Below, piece after piece: positions 52,665-62,746 of a DNA stretch of 64,000 nucleotides. The notes under the pieces are model-generated. The model was not told the DNA's origin and searched no databases. It saw nothing but the letters and a program-made list of their open reading frames with translations. How positions within the stretch are numbered: position 1 is the stretch's first letter; each line of letters starts with the position of its first letter. The stretch covers positions 62,001 through 126,000 of the forward strand of contig NZ_CP026604.1 in the NCBI RefSeq assembly GCF_003063625.1. Reading direction: 5' to 3'. This DNA is from Saccharobesus litoralis (lineage in GTDB: Bacteria; Pseudomonadota; Gammaproteobacteria; Enterobacterales; Alteromonadaceae). Both the position numbers and the translations under genes were made by a program.

Positions 52665-55600
52665 TTAAAATGTACCGCGTAAGCCCAAGCGGAATTGTCG
52701 ACCGGTTTTATACAAAGCCGCTGTACGAGTTGTTGAAACCCCACCTTCCAAGGCATTACCTTCATCTAGATATACTGTGTCGCGGTCTAAATCGTTGGTG
52801 TCTGCGCTTTTCGTATTTGCACTGGTTAAGAAAATCCGACGCGTTTCGTCAGTCAAGTTTGTTGCTTGGAATGTAATACTTAAATTGTCAGTTAGCTTAT
52901 AACTTGAGCTAAAGTCGATACGGTTACTTGCTTCTTGCCAAGTTGCCGCTCCAGTTAAGCCGCGGTTAACTAATTGCACGTCGGTGTAACGGCTTGCTAA
53001 GCGAAGCTGAATACCATCTTTTTCCCAGAAAATTGTCGTGTTTGCCGAGTTTTCTGGTGTGAATGGTTGTGGAAGCGGCTTAAGGAATACTCCTGATGTA
53101 CCAATTTCTTCAGCATCTGACTCTGATTGTTGATAGGTGTAATTAAAGCTAACACCTAGCGCAGAAAGCGCTCCTGGCAACATGTCGTATGTTTGGTTGT
53201 AGTTTAGCTCTAAGCCCTTAGTTGTAGCGCCTCGACCATTTTTAACAACATCAATTAAAGCAATGTCACAAGTAATGTTCCACTCATCAAAGAAACCACC
53301 TGTTAAACGCAAAGGCATACAGTTGTCAGCATCACCCACTTCACGTGATGCTTTGTAATCAAGTAATAAATCAGCATCTGATAATTCGTAATCTTCACGA
53401 ACATCTTTATAGTGGTATGGAGTATTAATAGTTTCCTCAAAGTTAACCATGTCTTTGTGGAAAAGCGCGACTGATAGTAAGCCAGACTCGTTGAAATACC
53501 ATTCCCAAGACACATCAATGTTAGTTGACGATAAAGGCTGTAGTTTAGTGTTACCCGCTGAACCGCTAGAATCTTCCCACTGCTGTTCAGTGATTTGAAC
53601 TCTTGGGTTTAATGAATCAAAATTAGGGCGTGTCATTGTCTTAGTGACGGCAAAGCGGCCAATCATTTTGTCACTCAACGCGTAATTTAAATTCAAACTA
53701 GGTAACCAGATATCCGCTTCACCAGTATTGGTTACAAAAGCGGTTCTTTCTTGAACTTGGATACCATACTTTTCGAACGCTGGACCCCACTGCATAGTCG
53801 AGCGATCTAAATACGGCCACATGACGCCTTGAGCGCCGAATTGACGATGGTTCCAATTACTTGTCGTGATTAAATCGCCAGCAATATTATAAAATTCTCC
53901 GCGTGGATCATTCTGTTCAATAGTTGGTGGGGTCGTATCGTAATTAATTCGAACTCGACGGTTAACGTCTGGACCAACTTGACCGTTTGCCCCTGCTATT
54001 TGCCAATTTCCATTTTCATCTACTGGAAACGTATTTGCGTCATTACGAATATAGGCATGAGTAATCGCCCAATCCCAACAGCCGGTTAGTTGGTCGTTAT
54101 TTACTGGTTGGTAGCGTTGATCAGTTCCTTGCATTATCGCTTGTGGACACTGCGGAGAACCTTCTATATCAGCTAAACCTCTTTCAATAAGTAAGTTGTA
54201 TGGGTCAAACATATGAGCTGTACCAATAAAGTTGATTCCGCCCACGCCCGTTGCAACGCTCTCATCTTTGATGTAACGAACACCAACATTACCCGTTAGT
54301 TGACCGTCAAAAAATTCAAAGTTTGCTTTAAAGTATGCAGCTAGTGTTTCCGTTTCGATAAAACGTGTACCGCCTATACGAGGTCTAAAACCAATTTCAC
54401 TACCGTCTTTATCGGCTAAAGCAGTTAACGCTTTGTTAGCGTCTAACATCGGCCAACCACCAAAGAACGCAGCCCCACGATCAATCTGCAAGTCCTCAGC
54501 AAAATCGTTGTACGGGAAGGCTTCACTCGCTAATATGTCGATAAGCTTAACGGACTGTAACCCTTTATCGTCTAGTGGCTCACCAGATTCAACATCTTGC
54601 AAATCACGGCTATTGGTGAAAGCGATATCTTGAACGCGTACGTCTTTGTTACGTTTAGCCCATTTTGCACCAAACTCTAAAGTCGTTATGTTTAATAAAT
54701 CTACATCCCAGTCAAAGTCTAAGAAAATAGATTTATTTGTATCGTCTTGTTTGTTATTGCGTAAATTAAAGTTACCTAAATGACGAGAGAAAACATCAAA
54801 TGGATTGAAGCGACTGGTTGCTGAATTAATGGAGCCGTCAAATGCGTCAAATTCCGCATTTTGTGTACCAGTTTGCCAGCTACAGTCTTCTAGGCTACCG
54901 GAAAGACAGTCATAACCAATTGTTTCTTGTACAGGCATGGCTTCTAGAGGCTGCCTAGTTCCCCATTGTGCCGTACCTATGGTTAAGAACCTATCTTCAT
55001 CATTCAAATCTGGCGTTTCATCACTGGTTTTGGAGTAACCAGCTTTGAGGCTCATTTTTAAATCGTCTGTTAATTGTTGCTCTAGGTTTAATGTAACTAC
55101 GTTAGTTTCTTGTGTTCTTAAACCTTGAGTACGACGAAATTCGCCTGTTTGTGAACGACTTAATGATCGCTCTAAGGTATTAGTACCCACATCGACAGTG
55201 TTTAGTTCTAAGTTATCATCATCTTCATGAATGAGTACTAACGGCGATATATTCATACGTAATACTTGATTATCTGTATATACGTCTTGCTTTGTGTGAT
55301 TTATATCGAGTTGGATTTCTGTTTCGTCTGTAGGTCTGAACTGAATCGCTGTCGATAGTGAAAAGCGTTCACGGTCATCTGTGTTTAATGAAAAGTCAGC
55401 GTTTTCACGAGCCAATACAAATAAGTCACCCTGATGTAGGTATTGAGTCGCATCGTTCGCATCATAACCTTCCAATGTATCCAGTGGAACTAATAGGCGA
55501 TTACCGTTATCATCGGTTTTTATCATCCCTTCAAGTGAGTTATCTTGAGCAATGGCTTGTGACTCTTCACGTGTATAGCGCTGGTAATTTTGTACGCGAA

Positions 55601-56396
55601 TTTCTTGTTTAGCTAAGTTGCGTGCAACTCGATTGGCGCCACCGGATCTTGAATCCATAATTTCCACTGCACCGTCCGCCCAATCAATGTTGATGCGATC
55701 TTGTCGAATGCTTTGTGTGTCTTTAGAGACAGTAACCATGAAACCTAGAGTATCGTCTAAGAACTTTTCTGAGAAACTCGCATTTAATCGATAGTCACTT
55801 TCACCGGCAAATTCATTGTGTCGAGCTTCAATTGTAAAGTTACGACGAGGTTTATTGAGATTTAATGGTTTTACCGTATTCAGGATGACGCTACCACCCA
55901 AAGAGCCTTCATCTTGATCGGCAGACGCTGTTTTTTGTACATCAATAGACGCTAAAATATCAGAAGAAAATGTACTTAAATCAACACTATTGTTTTGTCC
56001 TTCTTCTCCTGAAGGATCACTTAAGCCACCAGTTAATGCCACACCGTTCATTGATATTTGGTTCAGATGCGCTCCGGCACCACGAATTGAAATTCGCGTT
56101 CCTTCACCGCCTTCTTCTTGCACGGTAACACCAGTAACACGTGATAGTGCGTCAGCAATATTTTGGTCAGTTGATTTACCGACATCTTCGGCATGGATTG
56201 AATCACTCACACCGGCGGCAAAACGCTTAGCGTTCATGGCTTTACGTAAGCTGGCGCTAAAGCCAGTAATTTCGATGACTTCTACATCATCTTCTGCTTT
56301 TTCTTTGTCATCTTCTGGGGCCGCGTAAAGCGGGGTCGCCATAAATGAAGCTGCAATAGCAACCGAAATTGCTTTGAGTTTAAATTGATGTGTCAT
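52665..56396 (-). CDS. TonB-dependent receptor, oligosaccharide type
   Basis: 1243 residues, large for the family. Signal peptide (MTHQFKLKAISVAIAASFM, ending PLYAA), an acidic spacer, and a TonB-box-like VEVIEITGF. The plug domain is about 55-190 (ADALSRVTGVTVQEEGGEGTRISIRG), and the rest is a 22-strand barrel ending in the terminal-aromatic RQFRLGLRGTF. It matches the receptors that Alteromonadales use for polysaccharide fragments. Energy comes from TonB-ExbBD, encoded elsewhere. The upstream gap to the sulfatase gene (245 bases) has no recognised operator. Confidence 0.92.
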   Translation of the reverse strand: MTHQFKLKAISVAIAASFMATPLYAAPEDDKEKAEDDVEVIEITGFSASLRKAMNAKRFAAGVSDSIHAEDVGKSTDQNIADALSRVTGVTVQEEGGEGTRISIRGAGAHLNQISMNGVALTGGLSDPSGEEGQNNSVDLSTFSSDILASIDVQKTASADQDEGSLGGSVILNTVKPLNLNKPRRNFTIEARHNEFAGESDYRLNASFSEKFLDDTLGFMVTVSKDTQSIRQDRINIDWADGAVEIMDSRSGGANRVARNLAKQEIRVQNYQRYTREESQAIAQDNSLEGMIKTDDNGNRLLVPLDTLEGYDANDATQYLHQGDLFVLARENADFSLNTDDRERFSLSTAIQFRPTDETEIQLDINHTKQDVYTDNQVLRMNISPLVLIHEDDDNLELNTVDVGTNTLERSLSRSQTGEFRRTQGLRTQETNVVTLNLEQQLTDDLKMSLKAGYSKTSDETPDLNDEDRFLTIGTAQWGTRQPLEAMPVQETIGYDCLSGSLEDCSWQTGTQNAEFDAFDGSINSATSRFNPFDVFSRHLGNFNLRNNKQDDTNKSIFLDFDWDVDLLNITTLEFGAKWAKRNKDVRVQDIAFTNSRDLQDVESGEPLDDKGLQSVKLIDILASEAFPYNDFAEDLQIDRGAAFFGGWPMLDANKALTALADKDGSEIGFRPRIGGTRFIETETLAAYFKANFEFFDGQLTGNVGVRYIKDESVATGVGGINFIGTAHMFDPYNLLIERGLADIEGSPQCPQAIMQGTDQRYQPVNNDQLTGCWDWAITHAYIRNDANTFPVDENGNWQIAGANGQVGPDVNRRVRINYDTTPPTIEQNDPRGEFYNIAGDLITTSNWNHRQFGAQGVMWPYLDRSTMQWGPAFEKYGIQVQERTAFVTNTGEADIWLPSLNLNYALSDKMIGRFAVTKTMTRPNFDSLNPRVQITEQQWEDSSGSAGNTKLQPLSSTNIDVSWEWYFNESGLLSVALFHKDMVNFEETINTPYHYKDVREDYELSDADLLLDYKASREVGDADNCMPLRLTGGFFDEWNITCDIALIDVVKNGRGATTKGLELNYNQTYDMLPGALSALGVSFNYTYQQSESDAEEIGTSGVFLKPLPQPFTPENSANTTIFWEKDGIQLRLASRYTDVQLVNRGLTGAATWQEASNRIDFSSSYKLTDNLSITFQATNLTDETRRIFLTSANTKSADTNDLDRDTVYLDEGNALEGGVSTTRTAALYKTGRQFRLGLRGTF

Positions 56397-56641
56397 GTGG
56401 CCTCTCCACGTTGTTTTGACTGTGCTTTGTAGTGCTTAACAAGCTTAAATAAGCTGTTAGGTATTTTTATACCGAGTGATTCAATGCTGGTTTAACTAGC
56501 TAGGCTTAGTGAATAATTGTTAGGAGCTAAGCCTTAATTTGGATCGCTACGGTTTAAAAATTTGTATCAGCAGGGCGCAGCAATGCGGCGTTGACTAAAA
56601 ATAGTCATCGCTTATGGCTGTATCCTGTTGAAGGGTTTTAT

Positions 56642-58099
56642 TTACAAGCTTGAAACGTTAATGCTTGTGTCGGGCTTTGTTTTTGTATCTCGATTTTTCC
56701 ATCGGTATTTGTCCATACGCTCGATATCGTAGTTTTCAAATTTCCGTTGGAGTAACCAGCGCGGTCGCTCGAGTGTTGACTCCCATTTAAACAATTGTTT
56801 AAACATGTCACGTACTCGTTGCGGATGCTGGGCGGCTAGGTTGTTGATTTCTTTCGTGTCGTCTGGCACGTAGTACAATTCTGCTGGTCTGTCTGGGTAG
56901 CGAATAAGTTTCCAATCGCCTTGGCGAATTGTCGCTCGTGTGTCTTTTTTCCAATATAAAGTGTCATGAGGGCGGCCTTGCTTTAAGCCATTTACGTAAG
57001 GGACTAAATCGACGCCATCAATATCTTTAATTGTGTCTGTGTCACCACCTGCGGCAGCATAAAATGTGGGCAGTAAATCCAATGTACTAACTGGCAGTGA
57101 ATATTTAGTGCCAGCTTTGAGCTTAGCAGGCCATTTCATGATGTAAGGTACGCGTAAACCGCCTTCTAAGTGATTCGATTTTGTACCACTAAACGGGTCA
57201 TTGATTGACGCATTTTTGTCTGTTGGGCCACCGTTATCATTGGTGAATACGACTAAGGTGTTATCTTCAATACCTAACTCTTTAAGCGTATTTAAAATTC
57301 GACCAGAAGCGCGATCCATCGCTAACATCATGGCTGCGTAAATTTTGCGTGTACCCGTTAAGTGAGGGAATTTGGCTAAATCTTCTTCTGTCGCTTCCAT
57401 CGGTGTGTGGGGTGCATTGAAAGATACAAAAGCAAAGAATGGCGTACCTTCGTTATGCTTGCGTTTAATAAAATCGATTGCTTCTTCAGCTTTTGCGTCT
57501 GTGTAGTAGCCTTTTGGCTCTTCAAAGTTGCCGAAGTTACGTTCGTTTTTATTTAGATGATCGGCTGGCGCTTTAGGGTAAGCCCAAAAGCTGCGCGCGC
57601 CGCCGCGAAAACCGTAGAACTCGTCAAAGCCTCGGTTTAAAGGGTGGAATTTATCTGCACCGCCAACATGCCATTTTCCGTAATAAGCTGTAGCGTAACC
57701 TTGCTTTTTAAGGTAATCCCCCATGGTTTTGTGTTCAAGTGGTATACCCATCTCTATGCCGTCTTTTGCGGAGTTGGCACTCATGTAACCAGGGACATTG
57801 TTTTCTTCAAAACCGAAGCGTTGTTGGTATTTACCAGTGATTAAACCTGCGCGAGAAGGGCCGCAGGTTGGGTCGGTGACGTAGCCTTGAGTAAAGACCA
57901 CACCCTGTTGGGCAAATTGATCAAGATTAGGTGTTTTGATTTCTGTGCTGCCATGGAATCCGAAATCGGCGTAACCGGCATCGTCAGTAAATAACAGAAC
58001 AATATTGGGCTTGTGACTCGCGATTGCATCTTTAGACACTGAAGCGTGGCTGCCGCAGGTAAAGATGACCATCAAAACTAATAACTTAGTTAATCTCAT
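56642..58099 (-). CDS. Secreted type I sulfatase, second
   Basis: 485 residues with signal peptide ([19 protein letters not shown]). The formylglycine motif is C79-G-P-S-R, preceded by [17 protein letters not shown] and followed by [14 protein letters not shown]. Metal and active-site features include YYGKWHVGG and [10 protein letters not shown]. The sequence differs from the 40057 sulfatase, so the two probably remove sulfate at different positions or on different products. Two operator copies lie 180-230 bases upstream in the divergent region shared with the large GH16 gene. Confidence 0.93.
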   Translation of the reverse strand: MRLTKLLVLMVIFTCGSHASVSKDAIASHKPNIVLLFTDDAGYADFGFHGSTEIKTPNLDQFAQQGVVFTQGYVTDPTCGPSRAGLITGKYQQRFGFEENNVPGYMSANSAKDGIEMGIPLEHKTMGDYLKKQGYATAYYGKWHVGGADKFHPLNRGFDEFYGFRGGARSFWAYPKAPADHLNKNERNFGNFEEPKGYYTDAKAEEAIDFIKRKHNEGTPFFAFVSFNAPHTPMEATEEDLAKFPHLTGTRKIYAAMMLAMDRASGRILNTLKELGIEDNTLVVFTNDNGGPTDKNASINDPFSGTKSNHLEGGLRVPYIMKWPAKLKAGTKYSLPVSTLDLLPTFYAAAGGDTDTIKDIDGVDLVPYVNGLKQGRPHDTLYWKKDTRATIRQGDWKLIRYPDRPAELYYVPDDTKEINNLAAQHPQRVRDMFKQLFKWESTLERPRWLLQRKFENYDIERMDKYRWKNRDTKTKPDTSINVSSL

Positions 58100-58280
58100 C
58101 GATTTGTGTACTCATTTTTACTGTTTTTGGTTTAGCTAATTGAAGCTTGTGCTGGTAGCTTCAATGACTCGTATAAACTGTTTATTTGATTAAGCCGTTT
58201 TGACTCAGGTTGCCCTGACTCGATTTGTCTTAGCGGTTTAATTATTACTATTAAGTTTAGTTTAATTAATAGTAATCGTT

Positions 58281-58297
58281 TAAACATATGATGTTTA
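58281..58297. promoter_or_regulatory. GntR-regulon operator, perfect copy (divergent region, site 1)
   Basis: TAAACATATGATGTTTA: 7-bp arms TAAACAT/ATGTTTA with ATG centre, a perfect inverted repeat. It lies between the divergent sulfatase (start 58099) and GH16 (start 58678) genes. Confidence 0.8.
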
Positions 58298-58311
58298 TAT
58301 TTGTAATTATT

Positions 58312-58328
58312 TAAACATATGATGTTTG
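58312..58328. promoter_or_regulatory. GntR-regulon operator (divergent region, site 2)
   Basis: TAAACATATGATGTTTG, one mismatch, centred 31 bases (three helix turns) from site 1. That places both sites on the same face of the DNA and suggests cooperative binding. Confidence 0.75.
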
Positions 58329-58496
58329 AATAAGCAATATGTTATTTTTATGTAAATGCAAAAAGTCGAATGTTAGTTTTATTAAATACGGCAAGAATTC
58401 TTTACACCCGCCAATCTAGCTAGGTTTGAGCTGCGCATTTATCGTTGTTTATCGATATTAAATATCTCTTAATGAAATATTTTTTACCCTTAGTGT

Positions 58497-58513
58497 TGAA
58501 CATCATATGTTTG
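58497..58513. promoter_or_regulatory. GntR-regulon operator (divergent region, site 3)
   Basis: TGAACATCATATGTTTG, a symmetric variant (G/C change in both arms). It contains an ATG at 58507 that opens a longer reading frame for the GH16 gene; that start is rejected because it falls within this operator and lacks a signal peptide. The remainder of the 578-base gap holds no other clear signal. Confidence 0.7.
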
Positions 58514-58677
58514 ATCATGTAGCATCTTTATTGTTGATTGGTGAGTACATAGCAATATTTTTATTTTTTGTTATCAATGTGCGAGCGAATAAACAAAAAA
58601 GTAAACACACAGCAGGCTTTGTTCGCAGGAAAGGGACAAAGCTAAAAAACAAGCACAACAAAACAAGGTTTCAAACA

Positions 58678-61242
58678 ATGAAAAACAATCTAATCGCTGC
58701 ATTTGCGGTGGTGGCTGCGTGCGCCAGTGCGCAAGCTGAAGTGATCCGCCCAACAGGATTTGATGCAGGTAAAGTACGTTGGCAAGAGTTAGGTAATAAA
58801 ACGGATGATTTTGAAAGTGGGTCGTTAAACCCTGCGATTTGGCAAAATGCACCGGCTAGCTTAAACGTTGGTGCGTGGACATTTGATGCAAATAACGCAT
58901 ACGTGCAAAATGGTCGCTTAAATATTGAGGTCACTCAAGAAACCCACACTCGCTCTTTTCAAGATAGTTGTTGGGATGGTGTCGCAGGGGGCTCGTCTCG
59001 TACGGTTCAGCGCGAACTTTATTATAAATCTGGCGCTGTTCGTACAGCAGCAGAAGGCGTTTATGGTTTTTATGAAGCAAAAATTAAAGGCGTAGATATT
59101 TTCCCTGGTTTAAGTCCTGCATTTTGGTTGTACAGTGATGGGCACCCATTCCCAGATCGAAATGACCCGACTAAACAATATGTTGATTACAGTGAAATTG
59201 ATGTCGTTGAGTTGCAGCAAGCCGATTGGCGTAGCCCAACTGACTTTGATGATGTTTTCGATATGGACCATAACCTTCATGCGCGGGTTGAAGAAAATGG
59301 TCAAATTGTTTGGAAACGGCCAAAGCCTAATCCTGAAGCTCAACTGCTCCATTATGAAGCACCGTTTGATCCGTCTAAAGACTTTCATACTTATGCGGTT
59401 GAAAATCGACCTGATCGTATTTCATGGTATGTCGATGGTGTTCTAGTCGGATCTAAGCCGAATAAATGGTGGCATCGTCCTATGCATGTCATCTTTTCAA
59501 TGGGTTTACGTCGTCATTTAATTCGCTATAACCCCGATTGTCAGCGTGCGGATCCAAATCCAGATAACGTGATTAGTGAAGGTTTTCCAGAGCGTGCAAC
59601 TATGCAGGTCGAATATCTTAAAACGTGGCAGGCATTGCCATCTATTTGGCTTGATGATCCGCAAAATTACACGTCAACCAGTTACCAAGCCGGTTCAACG
59701 ATGGACGTGACAGTGAACTATCATGGCGGCAGTAACCACTATGTGGTGGCGGATAAATACAATGGAATTACGGTTAATTTAGTTGAAAGAAATGCCAATG
59801 GTGTTGTGGCTGTCGTGGCGTCTGCTAATGATGCTTCTGTTAGTCATGAAGAAAAACGTTATGCTGGGCAAACCGTGATTAGCTTAAACCTAGCAGGTGT
59901 TACGCCAACATCACAACTACCCAATGGCCATTACTATGCGCTAGCGCCAGTATTTCGTTCATCTAATGGCTCTGATATTTTCTTACAAAATGCTATTACC
60001 AACATCAATATTACCAATGGTAACTATGAGCCAGTAACAGGCGTAAATATTGCGCCAACTAGCATTTCATTAAATGTGGGCGAAACTTATCAGCTTTCAG
60101 CGAGTGTATTGCCTAATAATGCCTCCAATAAAAACGTGACTTGGTATTCATACAATGATGGTGTTGTCACTGTTGATCCTAGTGGTTTAGTCACTGCGAT
60201 TTCAGCAAATTCAACACAAGTCGAAGTGACGACAGTTGATGGCGGTTATACGGATTCTGTAACTTTCAATGTCAATGGTAATCAATCTCCTAGTGACTTG
60301 TTAAGTAACCCAGGTTTTGAAGAGGGTAACTTAATGACTACGTGGGATGCGAGCTATGGAAATTCCAGCATTGTTACTAACAACGCCAGAACAGGTAATA
60401 GAGCCGGTTACTTAAATGGTAATGGCGCGTTACAGCAATTTGTTGATGTTACACCTAACACAACTTATACATTAACTGGCTGGGGTAAAGTATCGGCTAA
60501 TGGGCAAGATGTGTTTATGGGAGTGAGTGAATACGGTGGCGCAACTCAAAATGCCTTGTTCACCAGCACTAACTACCAACAAAGAACCATTACTTTTACT
60601 ACAGGTGCAACTAATACATCAGCAAAAATTTGGTTCTGGAATGGTGACGCTAACGACCGTGTTTACGCTGATGATTTTGTATTAACCAGCGAAGGCGGTA
60701 CGGGTACAGTTTCTGTGACTGGTGTGTCGCTATCTGACTCGTCAATTAATCTTGAAGTTGGGGGTACTCGTTCATTGTTAGCTACAGTGTTACCCAGTAA
60801 CGCAACCAATAAAAATGTAACGTGGTCTTCAACTAACAATAATGTAGCAACAGTGAATAATGGTGTTGTTACCGCGGAATCTGCTGGTACGGCGACTATA
60901 CGCGTGACAACTCAAGATGGAGGGCATCAAGCCTCTGCCAGTGTCAATGTGTCTGGGTCAAATACATCTTGTAGTGGCGGATGGGTTTCGGTAACCGGTG
61001 TTAATTTAACTGCGCCTAGTCAAACCGTGGCTGATGGCCAAACTTTACAGTTGTCTGCACAAGTATTGCCTGCTTGCGCAAGTAATAAGAATGTGACCTA
61101 CAGTTCAAGTAATACGTCTGTCGCTATTGTTAACAGCAGTGGTTTGGTAACAGCACGTAACCCAGGGACCGCAGTGATAACAGTGAGAACTAAAAATATG
61201 GGTCGTACCGACACTATGACGATTACGGTGACGGGTTCGTAA
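58678..61242 (+). CDS. Secreted GH16 enzyme with Big_2 and CBM-like modules, kappa-carrageenase-like
   Basis: Start at ATG 58678 (MKNNLIAAFAVVAACASAQA, signal peptide) with AAGG upstream; 854 residues. GH16 at about 20-315: E173-I-D175-V-V-E178 and ELQQADWR, GFYEAKIKG, SWYVDGVLVG. A beta-sandwich shared with the gene at 61433 follows (about 318-450), then a Big_2 domain, a CBM4/9-like domain (NPGFEEGN, YADDFVLT), and two more Big_2 domains. The last one (VLPACASNKNVTYSSSN) recalls the tail of the kappa-carrageenase of Pseudoalteromonas carrageenovora. It is therefore a secreted endo-hydrolase of a sulfated galactan, exact linkage unproven. Confidence 0.88.
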   Translation: MKNNLIAAFAVVAACASAQAEVIRPTGFDAGKVRWQELGNKTDDFESGSLNPAIWQNAPASLNVGAWTFDANNAYVQNGRLNIEVTQETHTRSFQDSCWDGVAGGSSRTVQRELYYKSGAVRTAAEGVYGFYEAKIKGVDIFPGLSPAFWLYSDGHPFPDRNDPTKQYVDYSEIDVVELQQADWRSPTDFDDVFDMDHNLHARVEENGQIVWKRPKPNPEAQLLHYEAPFDPSKDFHTYAVENRPDRISWYVDGVLVGSKPNKWWHRPMHVIFSMGLRRHLIRYNPDCQRADPNPDNVISEGFPERATMQVEYLKTWQALPSIWLDDPQNYTSTSYQAGSTMDVTVNYHGGSNHYVVADKYNGITVNLVERNANGVVAVVASANDASVSHEEKRYAGQTVISLNLAGVTPTSQLPNGHYYALAPVFRSSNGSDIFLQNAITNINITNGNYEPVTGVNIAPTSISLNVGETYQLSASVLPNNASNKNVTWYSYNDGVVTVDPSGLVTAISANSTQVEVTTVDGGYTDSVTFNVNGNQSPSDLLSNPGFEEGNLMTTWDASYGNSSIVTNNARTGNRAGYLNGNGALQQFVDVTPNTTYTLTGWGKVSANGQDVFMGVSEYGGATQNALFTSTNYQQRTITFTTGATNTSAKIWFWNGDANDRVYADDFVLTSEGGTGTVSVTGVSLSDSSINLEVGGTRSLLATVLPSNATNKNVTWSSTNNNVATVNNGVVTAESAGTATIRVTTQDGGHQASASVNVSGSNTSCSGGWVSVTGVNLTAPSQTVADGQTLQLSAQVLPACASNKNVTYSSSNTSVAIVNSSGLVTARNPGTAVITVRTKNMGRTDTMTITVTGS

Positions 61243-61291
61243 CGATTAAGTGAGCTTATCGCAAGTTCGACTCTTTATATGTGTGTAAATT

Positions 61292-61320
61292 AAAAGGCCA
61301 GCTTGTGCTGGCCTTTTTTT
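61292..61320 (+). terminator. Terminator after the large GH16 gene
   Basis: Perfect 10-bp stem AAAGGCCAGC/GCTGGCCTTT with loop TTGT and seven T residues, about 50 bases after the stop. Confidence 0.92.
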
Positions 61321-61378
61321 AACAAATTATTAAAAACCCTTGCGCTTGATTTGTTTAGAGTCTAATATCTCAATAATA

Positions 61379-61395
61379 TAAACATCATATGTTTA
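61379..61395. promoter_or_regulatory. GntR-regulon operator, perfect copy before GH16
   Basis: TAAACATCATATGTTTA, a perfect inverted repeat with CAT centre, 38 bases before the start at 61433. This is close enough to overlap the promoter, so it probably represses. Confidence 0.8.
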
Positions 61396-61432
61396 TATTT
61401 TCACAGCAAACTAAACAAGTATCGAAACGACT

Positions 61433-62746
61433 ATGAATAAACTCGTAAAAACGGCACCAGCATGGGTGTTGGGATTACTGAGTATGTCTGCTTTTGCAGA
61501 TGTACCTAAGGGTATGGATGCTAATCAAGCTATATATGAGATTGTGGCTGATCGCAGCGATAATTTTAATGGCAATTCTTTAGACCCCAATAAGTGGGTA
61601 AATGCACCGAAGAGCCTTATCGTTGGCGCTTGGACGTTTGCCCCCGCTAATGCCTTTGTTAAAGATGGCGTGTTGAATATTGCCGCGACACAAGAAACCC
61701 ATACCCGACCTTTTCCTGATGTTTGCCAAGGTGGTAAAACAGTAGACCGTACTTTGTATTATAAATCGGGTGCTATCCACACGCATGCTAAAGGTGTTTA
61801 TGGGTTTTACGAGGCGAAAATTAAAGGTGTAAAAATTTTCCCTGGGTTAAGCCCTGCTTTTTGGCTGTATAGCACGGATCATCCTTACCCTGATAGGCAT
61901 GTGTCAGGTTCGGTTGATTATAGTGAAATCGATATTGTTGAATTGCAACAAGCGGATTGGCGAGCACCTGGCGACGAAGATCCGATAAATGTGATGGATC
62001 ATAACCTGCATGCGCGAATAGTGGGTAAAAATGGCAAAACATTTTGGCGTCGTCCCAAACCTTACCCTGAGGCCCAGTTATTACATTACAAAGCGCCGTT
62101 TGATCCATCAAAGGATTACCATACTTATGTAGTAGAGAACCGTAAAGACAAGATTTCATGGTATGTTGATGGCGTATTAGTTGGCTCTAAACCCAATTTA
62201 TTTTGGCATCGCCCTATGCGTGTGATTTTATCAATGGGTTTACGCCGCATGTTTATTAAATACAACCCTAAATGTCAAAGAGCGGATCCTAACCCTAATT
62301 ATGTTGTACAAGACGGTTATCCTGAAGATGCAACGATGAAAGTTGACTATGTGAAAACATGGAAAGTACAACCGTCACTTTGGTTGCAAAATACTGACAG
62401 TCTTAAGTCTGTTAAAGCGGGAAGCACAATCGACGTGCAACTAGGTTATCACGCGGGTAGTGACTATCACGTGGCAGAAAGTGAATACAATGGTTTGTCA
62501 TTAAACTTAGTGGAAATGAGTCAATTGGGAGTCGTTGATATTGTCGCTTCAGCTAACGACCCATCTGTTGCTTGGCAAGAGAACCGTTACGCAGGGCAAT
62601 CAAACATTAAATTAGATTTAAGCTCAGTTAAACCAAGTAGTGACCTACCAAACGGCAATTTTTATGCATTGTTGCCCGTATTTAAATCGTCTAACGGTCA
62701 AGATATATACTTGCGCAAACAAGCTCATAAAATAACATTGCTTTAA
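61433..62746 (+). CDS. Secreted GH16 enzyme, paralogue of the 58678 enzyme
   Basis: 437 residues, signal peptide ending at SAFAD. GH16 at about 25-310 with E165-I-D167-I-V-E170 and ELQQADWR, GFYEAKIKG, SWYVDGVLVG. The same beta-sandwich as its neighbour follows (about 315-437), and it stops there: no Big_2 or CBM part. It is clearly a duplicate of the upstream gene (same motifs in the same order) that may differ in subsites, for example around DVCQGGKT versus the longer loop in the paralogue. The operator lies 38 bases upstream. Confidence 0.88.
   Translation: MNKLVKTAPAWVLGLLSMSAFADVPKGMDANQAIYEIVADRSDNFNGNSLDPNKWVNAPKSLIVGAWTFAPANAFVKDGVLNIAATQETHTRPFPDVCQGGKTVDRTLYYKSGAIHTHAKGVYGFYEAKIKGVKIFPGLSPAFWLYSTDHPYPDRHVSGSVDYSEIDIVELQQADWRAPGDEDPINVMDHNLHARIVGKNGKTFWRRPKPYPEAQLLHYKAPFDPSKDYHTYVVENRKDKISWYVDGVLVGSKPNLFWHRPMRVILSMGLRRMFIKYNPKCQRADPNPNYVVQDGYPEDATMKVDYVKTWKVQPSLWLQNTDSLKSVKAGSTIDVQLGYHAGSDYHVAESEYNGLSLNLVEMSQLGVVDIVASANDPSVAWQENRYAGQSNIKLDLSSVKPSSDLPNGNFYALLPVFKSSNGQDIYLRKQAHKITLL

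Noticed and set aside
58507-58677. Longer start for the large GH16 gene at ATG 58507
   Set aside because: That ATG falls inside an operator palindrome and would bury the signal peptide that begins at 58678.
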